7,839 nucleotides of DNA from NCBI GenBank assembly GCA_965371945.1, contig CBDVAK010000154.1:1-7839 (forward strand). The letters run 5' to 3'. The stretch comes from CBDVAK01 sp965371945. GTDB taxonomy: Bacteria; Pseudomonadota; Gammaproteobacteria; Competibacterales; JAHEDQ01. Position numbers and translations under genes: made by a program. The notes below the pieces were generated by a model that was not told the DNA's origin, searched no databases, and worked only from the letters and a program-made list of their open reading frames with translations. Each line of letters starts with the position of its first letter. The first letter of the stretch is position 1. Below, in pieces: positions 1-6,514 of this stretch.

Positions 1-57
1 GGGCTGTTGTCCGGATGGTCGCGAATCCTGCGGCAAACCGTCGCTGCGTATCATAGC

Positions 58-78
58 GGGCGGCCGCAAAGGCCGTCT
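58..78 (+). other. Hairpin in the leader of the YfcC-family gene
   Basis: CGGCC (61-65) and GGCCG (71-75) form a perfect 5-bp stem around a GCAAA loop; two G-U pairs and one G-C pair extend it to 8 bp. It ends 12 bases before the GGGAG ribosome binding site. There is no T-run after it, so it is not a classical terminator. It could be a leader structure, a degenerate terminator of the preceding gene, or chance in GC-rich DNA. TATCAT at 49-54 resembles a -10 hexamer but has no convincing -35. Confidence 0.25.
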
Positions 79-104
79 CTGCACTATTTGGGGAGAATGA
101 AGAC

Positions 105-1538
105 ATGAGCAGGTTCAAGTTTCCGTCTGCCTACACCGTGTTGATGTTCATCATCGTGGTGATGGCGGTGCTCACCTGGATTGTGCCCGCCGGTCAGTAT
201 GAGCGGCAACAGGACGAGGCGCTGGACAGGGAAGTCCCGATCCCCGGCACCTATCATCAGGTCGAACCGGAGCCCCAGGGCTTCTTTGCGGTCGCCATGG
301 CGCCCATCGCCGGCTGGTACAACCCGGAAACCGGCGAGGTCAACGCCTTCGATGTTTCCGCCTTCGTGCTGTTTATCGGTGGATTTCTGGCAGTGGTCAC
401 CAAAACCGGCGCAATCGATGCCGGCATTGCCCGGATCACCGCCAAACTGAAGGGCCGCGAGAAATGGATGATCCCGATTCTGATGACTATATTCGCAGCC
501 GGTGGCACTGTCTATGGCATGGCGGAGGAGACCATCCCGTTCTATCTGCTGGTGATACCGGTGGTGATCGCCGCCGGTTACGATTCGGTGACCGGGGTCG
601 CTATCGTCATGATCGGCGCCGCCATGGGCACCCTGGGATCGACCATCAACGCCTTTGCCACGGTGATCGCATCCAACGCCGCCGGCGTGCCCTTCACCGA
701 CGGCATCTACATGCGCGCCCTGATCCTGGTGGTTGGATTGATCGTGTGCATACTCTATGTCATGCGCTATGCGGAGCGGGTGCGCAAGGACCCTTCCCGC
801 TCACTGGTAGCGGACCAGAAAGAATCCAACGAAGCTCACTTCCTGGACCAGGGGGCCGAGGAAAACGCGGCCACCGGTGAATTCACCACCCGCCACAAGA
901 TCATACTGATCCTGTTCGGTATCACCTTTGGAATCATGATCTGGGGCGTGTCGGCGGGGGGTTGGTGGATGTCGGAGATGTCGGCGCTGTTTTTCGTGTC
1001 GGCGATCATCATCGGTGTTTTCGCCCGTTTGAGCGAAGAGGAGCTCACCTCGACGTTCGTATCAGGCGCCGCTGATCTGCTCGGCGTCGCATTGGTCATC
1101 GGCATCGCCCGCGGCATCGTGGTGATCATGGATGCCGGCATGATCACCGATACGTTTCTGGAGTGGTCCGCACAGGCCGTGCAAGGGCTATCGACCGTTG
1201 CCTTTATCAACACCATGTACTGGATCGAGGTCGGTCTTTCTTTCCTGGTGCCCTCCTCGTCCGGACTGGCGGTGTTGACCATGCCGATCATGGCACCGCT
1301 GGCGGACTTCTCCGGTGTCAGCCGGGATCTGGTGGTCACTGCCTATCAATCGGCCTCCGGCCTGGTCAACTTCATCACTCCGACTTCAGGTGTGGTGATG
1401 GGTGGGCTGGCACTGGGCCGGGTGTCGTATGCCAAGTGGTTGCGTTTCAACTGGCCGCTGATGCTGATACTGACGGTGATCATCATGGCCGCACTCAGCT
1501 TTGGTGCCTTCACTACCGAAGTGGCCGTGACCGGCTGA
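105..1538 (+). CDS. YfcC family membrane transporter (ArcD/DcuC-like)
   Basis: A 477-residue polytopic inner-membrane protein of the YfcC family, related to the DcuC/ArcD-type carriers; E. coli YfcC is about 500 residues. The substrate is not settled for the family: it is annotated as a putative basic amino acid antiporter or C4-dicarboxylate carrier. Visible features are a first hydrophobic helix at about residues 8-28, a periplasmic-looking segment 30-80, the conserved stretch GTVYGMAEETIPF (134-146), GSTINAF (178-184), a charged cytoplasmic loop at about 222-265, and the C-terminal signature region LVPSSSGLAVLTMP (381-394) with ITPTSGVVMGGLALG (424-438). The last two are the hairpin-like motifs expected in this transporter fold. 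The start is supported by GGGAG at 91-95, nine bases upstream. The sixA-like gene follows after 7 bases, so the two are probably cotranscribed. Family assignment is firm; substrate is unknown. Confidence 0.9.
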   Translation: MSRFKFPSAYTVLMFIIVVMAVLTWIVPAGQYERQQDEALDREVPIPGTYHQVEPEPQGFFAVAMAPIAGWYNPETGEVNAFDVSAFVLFIGGFLAVVTKTGAIDAGIARITAKLKGREKWMIPILMTIFAAGGTVYGMAEETIPFYLLVIPVVIAAGYDSVTGVAIVMIGAAMGTLGSTINAFATVIASNAAGVPFTDGIYMRALILVVGLIVCILYVMRYAERVRKDPSRSLVADQKESNEAHFLDQGAEENAATGEFTTRHKIILILFGITFGIMIWGVSAGGWWMSEMSALFFVSAIIIGVFARLSEEELTSTFVSGAADLLGVALVIGIARGIVVIMDAGMITDTFLEWSAQAVQGLSTVAFINTMYWIEVGLSFLVPSSSGLAVLTMPIMAPLADFSGVSRDLVVTAYQSASGLVNFITPTSGVVMGGLALGRVSYAKWLRFNWPLMLILTVIIMAALSFGAFTTEVAVTG

Positions 1539-1545
1539 CGCAAAC

Positions 1546-2046
1546 ATGCCCGAACTGCTGATCCTGCGCCACGCGGAAGCTGAAAACGGCACCATCGCCG
1601 CGACTGACGCGGAAAGGATACTCAGCCCCAGGGGTCAGCAGGATGCCAACCATATGGGCGTGTGGCTGGCGGAACACGTCAGCACACCGGATGTGCTGAT
1701 CGCCTCAACCGCGGAACGGGCCAGGCGGACCATGCTGGCTGTTTGTGCCGGATTGCGGCGCGAGCCAGACCAGGTGCGCTGGGACATACGTGTCTACAAC
1801 GCCTCGGTGGGCACACTGCTTGCCGTGCTGTCCGAGTGCCCGCCGGCGACGACGTCGGTGTTGTTGGTAGGACACAACCCCGGACTGGAAGGGCTGGCCG
1901 CCTATCTCGATGCATCCGACACCGGCAACCCACAGGGCCAACCAAGGCTACCGCCCGCCGGGCTGGTCCATCTTCAGTTCGAACAGGACTGGCAGGACCT
2001 GCAACCCGGCTGCGCGCAACAGCTCTATCGAACCCAGCCCTACTGA
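1546..2046 (+). CDS. sixA: Phosphohistidine phosphatase SixA
   Basis: A 166-residue cytoplasmic phosphatase of the histidine phosphatase (phosphoglycerate mutase-like) superfamily, close to the roughly 160 residues of E. coli SixA. Known SixA proteins remove phosphate from phosphohistidine, for example on ArcB or the nitrogen phosphotransferase system. The N-terminal LILRHAEAE (5-13) supplies the catalytic R8-H9 pair of the RHG/RHA motif, STAERARRT (54-62) gives the second arginine region, and LLVGHNPGLE (106-115) gives the second catalytic histidine, H110. The C-terminal PPAGLVHL and a Trp-rich segment also fit SixA. There is no signal peptide. The gene begins 7 bases after the transporter stop and has no clear Shine-Dalgarno of its own, suggesting translational coupling. 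Its real target here cannot be read from the sequence. Confidence 0.9.
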   Translation: MPELLILRHAEAENGTIAATDAERILSPRGQQDANHMGVWLAEHVSTPDVLIASTAERARRTMLAVCAGLRREPDQVRWDIRVYNASVGTLLAVLSECPPATTSVLLVGHNPGLEGLAAYLDASDTGNPQGQPRLPPAGLVHLQFEQDWQDLQPGCAQQLYRTQPY

Positions 2047-2109
2047 GTGCTCATGACTCGCAACACGACCGCGGAAAATCCTCTGTGTTCATCACAAAGC
2101 TACAAATAC

Positions 2110-2127
2110 CTGCAATAAAACTGTAAC
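2110..2127 (+). promoter_or_regulatory. PhoB box (predicted) upstream of the Na/Pi cotransporter
   Basis: CTGCAAT (2110-2116), AAAA (2117-2120) and CTGTAAC (2121-2127) reproduce the PhoB-box layout of two CTGTCAT-like 7-mers separated by 4 A/T-rich bases (11-base period). Each half differs from the consensus at one or two positions. A weaker half-like CTACAAA lies upstream at 2100-2106. A clear -10 element at the usual distance of about 10 bases is not visible; CAGTAT at 2143-2148 (15 bases) or TAACAT at 2124-2129 (with the upstream half) are candidates. The downstream gene is a phosphate transporter, which makes PhoB control plausible. Binding is inferred. Confidence 0.7.
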
Positions 2128-2204
2128 ATTTGGCTGCCGCGGCAGTATCCATTGGGGAGCCGAACTTATTGCCTACGGCTCCAAACACAACCGTGAAGGC
2201 AACA

Positions 2205-4004
2205 ATGCTCAAAAAAGTCCTGCTACCGTCCATATTCCTGGTATTGGCGTTCGGTTTCTGGGTCAGCCCTGAATTCAAGGAAATTGCCGCTGGCGTGGCC
2301 ATTTTCCTGTTCGGGATGATCTCGCTGGAAGAAGGCTTCAAAGTTTTTACCGGCGGCACACTCGAAAAGCTGTTGCAGCGATCCACCGACCGACTCTGGA
2401 AAAGCTTGAGTTTTGGCATGCTCTCCACCAGTTTGATGCAGTCCAGCTCACTGGTGTCGGTGATCGCCATCTCCTTTCTGAGTGCCGGCCTGATCGGGCT
2501 GACGGCCGGCGTGGGGATCATATTCGGCGCCAATATCGGCACCACGACCGGCGCCTGGCTGGTGGCCGGCTTCGGACTCAAGGTGAAGATATCCGCCTAC
2601 GCCATGCCGATGCTGGTATTCGGCGTCATCCTGCTGTTCCAGAATAGCAAATCGCTGCGCGGGATCGGCTATATCCTCACCGGGCTGGGCTTTCTGTTTC
2701 TTGGCATCCACTACATGAAAGTCGGCTTTGAGTCATTCAAGGACGCGTTCGATCTGGCCCGCTTCGCGCTCCCGGGTTTGCTGGGGCTGCTGGTCTATAC
2801 CGGAGTCGGGGTAGCGGCAACCGTGGTCATGCAATCGAGTCACGCCACTTTGATCCTGACCATCACCGCGCTCGCGGCCGGGCAAATCACCTACGAAAAT
2901 TCACTGGCGCTGGCGATCGGCGCCAATATCGGCACCACCATCACCGCGATCATCGGCTCACTGAGCGCCAACACCGCCGGCAAACAACTGGCGGGCGCAC
3001 ATCTGATCTTCAACCTGACCACCGGTCTGATCGCCATCCTCCTTATCAAGCAGTTGATGTGGGCAGTGGACGAGATCAGCCTGGTTGTCGGCATCGGTGC
3101 CGAAGACTACACCCTCAAGCTGGCAGTGTTTCATACCCTGTTCAATCTGATCGGGGTGGCGGTCAACGTGCCCTTCATGGGGTACATGGTGCGGTTTCTG
3201 CAGCGCGTGATTCCGGAGCGACCTGCCGATATCTCACGGGCCCACTACCTCAATGACGCCGCCCTCGCCTACCCCGATACCGCGCTGAGCGTGATCGTCC
3301 AGGAAACCCAGCATCTGTTCCAGAATGCCTTCGAGATCCTGGCGCACGCGCTGAGTCTGCACCGCGAGGATATTCTCTCGGACCAGGATCTGGGCGACGT
3401 AGCCACCCGTACCCGCACCGCCATGGATATCGATGTCGAGGACATCTACCAGAAACGGGTCAAGGGTATCTACAGTGCCATCATCGAGTTCGCGACCAGA
3501 GCCCAGGCCGGCATGAGCCCTGCGCAGGCGCGCAACCTCCACGAGATCGTCAACATCAGCAGGGATCTGGTGGAGGCGGTCAAGAGCATCGGCATGCTGC
3601 AAGTCAACGTGTCACACTATCTGGTTTCGGACAACCGCTATATGCGCGCCGAATACGACCGCATTCGCAGCCAACTCGGAACCCTGCTCCGGCAGGTCAA
3701 CCAAATGGAATCCGATCCGCAGGCGGTGGCGCTCTCCCTGGACGACGCCAAGGTCGAGATTCGCAGAAATGACATACTCACTAACGGTACGCTGGACCGG
3801 TTGATCCGCAACCGCCTGATCACCGACCAGATGGCCAGTTCGCTGATCAACGATTCGGCGATCGCCAACAATATCGGTATGAAACTGATCGATGCGGCCG
3901 AAGTCAACATCCGCCGCTTGAGCCTGGAAGAGCAGGTGGCGGAACATGCGGTCAGTCTCGATGAAGCGGATGTCGCGGAGGTTTTGCGGGAAGAGCGTGG
4001 CTGA
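2205..4004 (+). CDS. Na/Pi cotransporter family protein with C-terminal PhoU-like domain
   Basis: A 599-residue inner-membrane protein of the Na+/phosphate cotransporter family (PF02690, NptA/YjbB-like), which moves inorganic phosphate coupled to sodium. The duplicated transport repeat is plain to see: QSSS at 79-82 with GANIGTT at 108-114, and QSSH at 210-213 with GANIGTT at 239-245. From about residue 345 the protein becomes soluble and helical, as in the PhoU-like tails of this family. The frame stays open upstream to TTG 2130, but that codon lies against the predicted Pho box and has no Shine-Dalgarno. ATG 2205 has GAAGG (2195-2199) five bases upstream and begins MLKKVLL just before the first helix, so it is preferred. 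TTG 2169, with GGGGAG ten bases upstream, is an alternative. Predicted PhoB control; it may act in uptake or efflux. Confidence 0.9.
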   Translation: MLKKVLLPSIFLVLAFGFWVSPEFKEIAAGVAIFLFGMISLEEGFKVFTGGTLEKLLQRSTDRLWKSLSFGMLSTSLMQSSSLVSVIAISFLSAGLIGLTAGVGIIFGANIGTTTGAWLVAGFGLKVKISAYAMPMLVFGVILLFQNSKSLRGIGYILTGLGFLFLGIHYMKVGFESFKDAFDLARFALPGLLGLLVYTGVGVAATVVMQSSHATLILTITALAAGQITYENSLALAIGANIGTTITAIIGSLSANTAGKQLAGAHLIFNLTTGLIAILLIKQLMWAVDEISLVVGIGAEDYTLKLAVFHTLFNLIGVAVNVPFMGYMVRFLQRVIPERPADISRAHYLNDAALAYPDTALSVIVQETQHLFQNAFEILAHALSLHREDILSDQDLGDVATRTRTAMDIDVEDIYQKRVKGIYSAIIEFATRAQAGMSPAQARNLHEIVNISRDLVEAVKSIGMLQVNVSHYLVSDNRYMRAEYDRIRSQLGTLLRQVNQMESDPQAVALSLDDAKVEIRRNDILTNGTLDRLIRNRLITDQMASSLINDSAIANNIGMKLIDAAEVNIRRLSLEEQVAEHAVSLDEADVAEVLREERG

Positions 4005-4044
4005 AAATCCGCAACCAAATTAACTGGGGTCACGGAACCCGAAA

Positions 4045-4062
4045 CTGACACATCACTGTAAC
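4045..4062 (+). promoter_or_regulatory. PhoB box (predicted) upstream of small basic protein gene
   Basis: CTGACAC (4045-4051), ATCA (4052-4055) and CTGTAAC (4056-4062) form a direct repeat with the 11-base period of PhoB boxes; the second half is identical to that of the box at 2121-2127. Ten bases further lies TACTCT (4073-4078), a weak -10 hexamer at the spacing used in classical pho promoters such as phoA. This would put transcription start near 4085, about 25 bases before the ATG at 4111. The site sits in the 106-base gap after the transporter gene, so the small gene likely has its own phosphate-responsive promoter. PhoB binding is inferred. Confidence 0.68.
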
Positions 4063-4072
4063 CTGGCAGCGG

Positions 4073-4078
4073 TACTCT
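4073..4078 (+). promoter_or_regulatory. Candidate -10 element of the pho-type promoter
   Basis: TACTCT shares the T1, A2 and T6 positions of the sigma-70 hexamer TATAAT and starts exactly 10 bases after the predicted PhoB box, where activator-dependent pho promoters place it. No good -35 is expected, because PhoB replaces that contact. The hexamer alone would not be convincing; the spacing is the argument. Confidence 0.45.
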
Positions 4079-4110
4079 GAAGGCAAGTCATCGAACAGGA
4101 GACTTGGCCG

Positions 4111-4449
4111 ATGAATCTGCCACCAATTCGCAGCTATCTGATGCTACACGTCGGGGCGATCCCGACGGCAGCGAGGACCAGGCCCATGGCCACTAAGCCA
4201 AAAGTGCGGAAACTGCTCAGAAAACTACGGGAGTTTCTCGATGACGACTACAAGGCGCAGATACATCATGCGGATTCAATAAAAGTAGTTCTGAAGAAAC
4301 TGAAAAAGCGTCAGAAAGCACTGGAAGCCCGTTGCGGGAACACTGATGAGGCCGAAACCCGGCTGCTAGAGGAACAGATCCTGGTGGTCCGGGCACAGCG
4401 CAAGAAGGGTCTGAAGGCGCTCAAGGAATTGCAACAGCGCCCCGCCTGA
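4111..4449 (+). CDS. Small, very basic helical protein of unknown function (predicted Pho regulon member)
   Basis: A 112-residue protein that I do not recognise. After a mildly hydrophobic N-terminal stretch (1-25), the rest is rich in Lys, Arg, Leu and Glu with no proline between about 31 and 110, predicting long amphipathic helices or a coiled coil. From residue 26 on, roughly 24 basic residues face 12 acidic ones. Two Lys/Arg clusters stand out: KVRKLLRKLREF (30-41) and VLKKLKKRQK (59-68). AGGAGA (4097-4102) lies eight bases before ATG 4111. ATG 4186 (residue 26) also has GAGGA eight bases upstream and begins the basic part, so an 87-residue product is possible. A PhoB-like box and a well-spaced -10 precede the gene, and it follows the phosphate transporter. 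Binding of polyanions (polyphosphate, nucleic acid, phospholipid) is a speculation from charge only. Confidence 0.75.
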   Translation: MNLPPIRSYLMLHVGAIPTAARTRPMATKPKVRKLLRKLREFLDDDYKAQIHHADSIKVVLKKLKKRQKALEARCGNTDEAETRLLEEQILVVRAQRKKGLKALKELQQRPA

Positions 4450-4468
4450 CCCGACGCACAACCAAAGC

Positions 4469-6313
4469 TCAGGTGCTCTCCATACCGACCGGATACAGAT
4501 AGCGGTTCTGGTCGGCAAACGGTGTGCGTAGATAAAACCACTCCAGCCGCGCCATCGGGTCCGCCGCGAACTCCGAATCCGCGCCGAGACGGGCGCGGAA
4601 CTCTGCCTCCAGATCCGGGCTTTCGGCGAGCATCCTGCGGGCCATGGGCTCCATGATGTATGGCTCGATCCCCTCCTCCTGGGTCATGACGGAATTGAAG
4701 AACCCCCATTGCAGGAGCGAATCCGGGCTGTTGGGCGCCAGCAGCAACACCGCCAGGGTTCCCAGGTCCTGGTCCACCGGCACCCGCACCGAACCAGCCG
4801 GGAATCTCACCACCCGTCGCACCGGTTCGATCGCCCCGTTGATCCGCAACCGACCTTCGGTGATCGGCAGTCGCTGACCAAAGGTCCGCACCGGTTCCCA
4901 GGTCTCGGAAATGCTGACCATCGGAATGCGCGACAACACGACCTCGATGTCTTGCGCCGTATCCAGAGTCTCCATGATGATCCCGTGCAAAGCCAGCGTG
5001 CGGATCACCCCACCCCACTGGCGCGGCACGTAGAAGGCCCGGGGCCGCGCACAAACCTGATCCGCGACCGTGGTCGGTGTCACCGGCACACGGGTCTCGA
5101 TCGGGTCATTGGACCAGCGAATCATGCGAGCCCCGGTCACCTCGGATTCGAAAAACTCCCATCGGTTGATCAGAAAATCGACCTGCCCGGCTTCCCCTTG
5201 CGGAGCCCTGAAGCTCAATGGCACCGGGTCCGGACGCGACTTGCGGTCCGCCTCGACCGCCGCCCGTAAAGCAGCCGTTTGCGTGGCCAGGTGTCGCAGC
5301 ACAGCCAGGAAAAAAACATAACTGCCAAGCACCTGCTGCCGATACGGTTTCAGAGAATGGATCTCGAGCAGTAGCGAGGGTGTCTGCCGGGCGTCACCGT
5401 AGCCGTTGCTGAACCGCGGCAGGTCCGTGTAGTAGGGATAGAATCCGGCCGAAGGATCCAACGGGTCGTTGAAATCGATGCAGACATACGGAAGATGCCC
5501 CATTTCTTGCAGTTGCTGGTACACATCGGGAAATAGTGACTGGTTCATCCAGCGGCTAGTGGCCGGGGACCAGCCGGTTTCACCATTGTGGCCAAAGGTG
5601 ACGTCGTACTGATAATTGGCGCCATCGGTGGAATGCGCGTCGATAAAGAAATCCGGGTCCCAGCCATCGATCACCCGCACAATATTGCGAATTTCCGGGG
5701 AATCCAGTTTCATGAAATCGCGGTTGAGATTGTGGTTACAGGCATTGCTGCGCCAACCGGTGCACTCCGGACCACGCTGATTGCTGCGCCCCCACGGACT
5801 GCTGCGTTCGTGGCCATCGATGTTCAAGATCGGCACAAACAACACATTGACGGCATCCAGCAGGGTGGCGTGGCGCCCATCGCCGGTGAGATCACGCAAC
5901 AGCATCAGACCGGCATCCTTGCCGCAGGATTCACCGGGGTGGATGGCGGCTTCGATCAGCACCGTGGGCAAGCCGGTCTTTCGCAATCCCTGGCAGGATT
6001 TGTCGGCGCTGCGTGAGACCACCGCCATCCAAATGTCCCTGCCCTCACCAGAAGGCTCCTCCAGCAGCCGTAGTTCAATCTCCGGGCGAGCCGATGCCAG
6101 CCGTTGCAGGTAATCAATGGTGCTGGCGCAATCCGGGGTCCGGGTCAGGCCCGTGCGTTCCGAGGGCGTGATCCAGCGATCTTCCGCCGCACATAAAAAG
6201 CGCTCGCTACCGCCTCGCCAGGGAGTTGCGGGCGGCAACAGGCTGTGACGTGCGGATTCCAGATATTCCGAGGCGACGATATAGTGGGGTGCTTTCGGCA
6301 ATTTATTTGACAT
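4469..6313 (-). CDS. M14 family zinc metallocarboxypeptidase
   Basis: A 614-residue protein of the M14 (carboxypeptidase A-like) peptidase family, predicted to hydrolyse a C-terminal or related peptide bond with one zinc ion. HPGESCGK (125-132) gives the HxxE zinc ligands H125 and E128, NLNRDF (195-200) gives the substrate-binding Asn-Arg pair, DAHSTDGAN (225-233) gives the third ligand H227, and SLLLEIHS (313-320) gives the general base E317. The catalytic domain covers about 60-350. The C-terminal 260 residues, including SPDSLLQWGFFN and a final Tyr/Pro-rich segment, match the longer subgroup of M14-like enzymes rather than short carboxypeptidases. AGGGGA (6322-6327) is eight bases from the ATG, and an in-frame TGA lies just upstream, so no signal peptide has been missed. 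The product therefore looks cytoplasmic, although many relatives are exported. Its natural substrate is unknown. It is transcribed towards the small basic gene, 19 bases away. Confidence 0.9.
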   Translation of the reverse strand: MSNKLPKAPHYIVASEYLESARHSLLPPATPWRGGSERFLCAAEDRWITPSERTGLTRTPDCASTIDYLQRLASARPEIELRLLEEPSGEGRDIWMAVVSRSADKSCQGLRKTGLPTVLIEAAIHPGESCGKDAGLMLLRDLTGDGRHATLLDAVNVLFVPILNIDGHERSSPWGRSNQRGPECTGWRSNACNHNLNRDFMKLDSPEIRNIVRVIDGWDPDFFIDAHSTDGANYQYDVTFGHNGETGWSPATSRWMNQSLFPDVYQQLQEMGHLPYVCIDFNDPLDPSAGFYPYYTDLPRFSNGYGDARQTPSLLLEIHSLKPYRQQVLGSYVFFLAVLRHLATQTAALRAAVEADRKSRPDPVPLSFRAPQGEAGQVDFLINRWEFFESEVTGARMIRWSNDPIETRVPVTPTTVADQVCARPRAFYVPRQWGGVIRTLALHGIIMETLDTAQDIEVVLSRIPMVSISETWEPVRTFGQRLPITEGRLRINGAIEPVRRVVRFPAGSVRVPVDQDLGTLAVLLLAPNSPDSLLQWGFFNSVMTQEEGIEPYIMEPMARRMLAESPDLEAEFRARLGADSEFAADPMARLEWFYLRTPFADQNRYLYPVGMEST

Positions 6314-6389
6314 CCCCGGTTTCCCCTTTCATATCGGCGCCAGCAGCCGCCGGCACGCACTCCGGGTGCCTTCGACGCGGCTGTGTTCT

Positions 6390-6395
6390 ATTCTA
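6390..6395 (-). promoter_or_regulatory. Candidate -10 element for the M14 peptidase gene
   Basis: Read on the - strand this is TAGAAT, five of six bases matching TATAAT, preceded directly by TG. Transcription would start near 6383 and give a leader of about 70 bases before the ATG at 6313. No good -35 hexamer is visible 16-18 bases upstream, so the call is tentative. Confidence 0.3.
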
Positions 6396-6418
6396 CAGAC
6401 CAGACGACGAGTGACTGC

Positions 6419-6514
6419 ATGACCAAAATACCATGTGATGGGGCACGCGACATCGGCGGATCATCAACCATGACAGGGATGATGACGCCGCGGCAACTGG
6501 CGGAACAGAGCTGA
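6419..6514 (+). CDS. Possible 31-codon leader ORF coupled to crcB
   Basis: An ATG at 6419 opens a frame of 31 codons ending in TGA at 6512-6514, whose last base is the first base of the crcB ATG (TGATG overlap). The peptide begins MTKIPCDGARD and ends MTPRQLAEQS; I do not recognise it. ACGAG (6407-6411), seven bases upstream, is a weak Shine-Dalgarno. Third-position GC bias is only moderate. It could be a real leader peptide that delivers ribosomes to crcB, which itself has a poor ribosome binding site, or a chance open frame in a structured leader. Confidence 0.35.
   Translation: MTKIPCDGARDIGGSSTMTGMMTPRQLAEQS
6433..6490 (+). promoter_or_regulatory. Structured crcB leader, fluoride-riboswitch-like (uncertain)
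   Basis: CGGCG (6454-6458) pairs with CGCCG (6486-6490) and ATCATC (6460-6465) with GATGAT (6478-6483), giving an 11-bp stem with a small internal loop and a 12-base apical loop. Upstream, TGTG-ATGGGGCA-CGCG can form a short hairpin. The elements GATGG and TGATGACGCC, about 45 bases apart and just before a fluoride-channel gene, recall the crcB-motif (RF01734) signatures GAUGG and UGAUGACUCC. However, the expected pseudoknot pairs only in part: GGGGC against ACGCC has mismatches. CGCC (6486-6489) could also pair with GGCG (6499-6502) next to the crcB start, an arrangement that could switch translation. It may be a degenerate or variant riboswitch, or an unrelated hairpin. Confidence 0.3.

Noticed and set aside
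1..108. Two open frames entering from the left edge, one ending in an ATGA overlap with the YfcC-family gene and one ending at 98-100
   Set aside because: Both are too short to judge, neither shows a recognisable protein motif, and the stretch also looks like a leader with a hairpin and Shine-Dalgarno.
2235..3200. Internal repeat within the Na/Pi cotransporter (QSS... and GANIGTT twice)
   Set aside because: This is the normal duplicated transport repeat of the family, not a DNA-level repeat or a rearrangement.
4027..4040. GGGT-CACGGA-ACCC inverted repeat after the Na/Pi cotransporter as a terminator
   Set aside because: Only four base pairs and no following T-run.
4311..5054. 247-residue - strand open frame overlapping the M14 peptidase and small basic genes
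   Set aside because: Glycine/Ala/Arg-rich low-complexity translation, out of frame with a well-supported enzyme.
4709..5269. Long + strand open frame opposite the M14 peptidase gene
   Set aside because: Composition is Arg/His/Pro-rich as expected from an antisense shadow of a GC-rich gene, with no motif and a complete M14 gene on the other strand.
6470..6476. CTGTCAT on the - strand, identical to a PhoB half-site, in the crcB leader
   Set aside because: No second half-site at 11 bases on either side; a single 7-mer is expected by chance and it lies in the hairpin loop.
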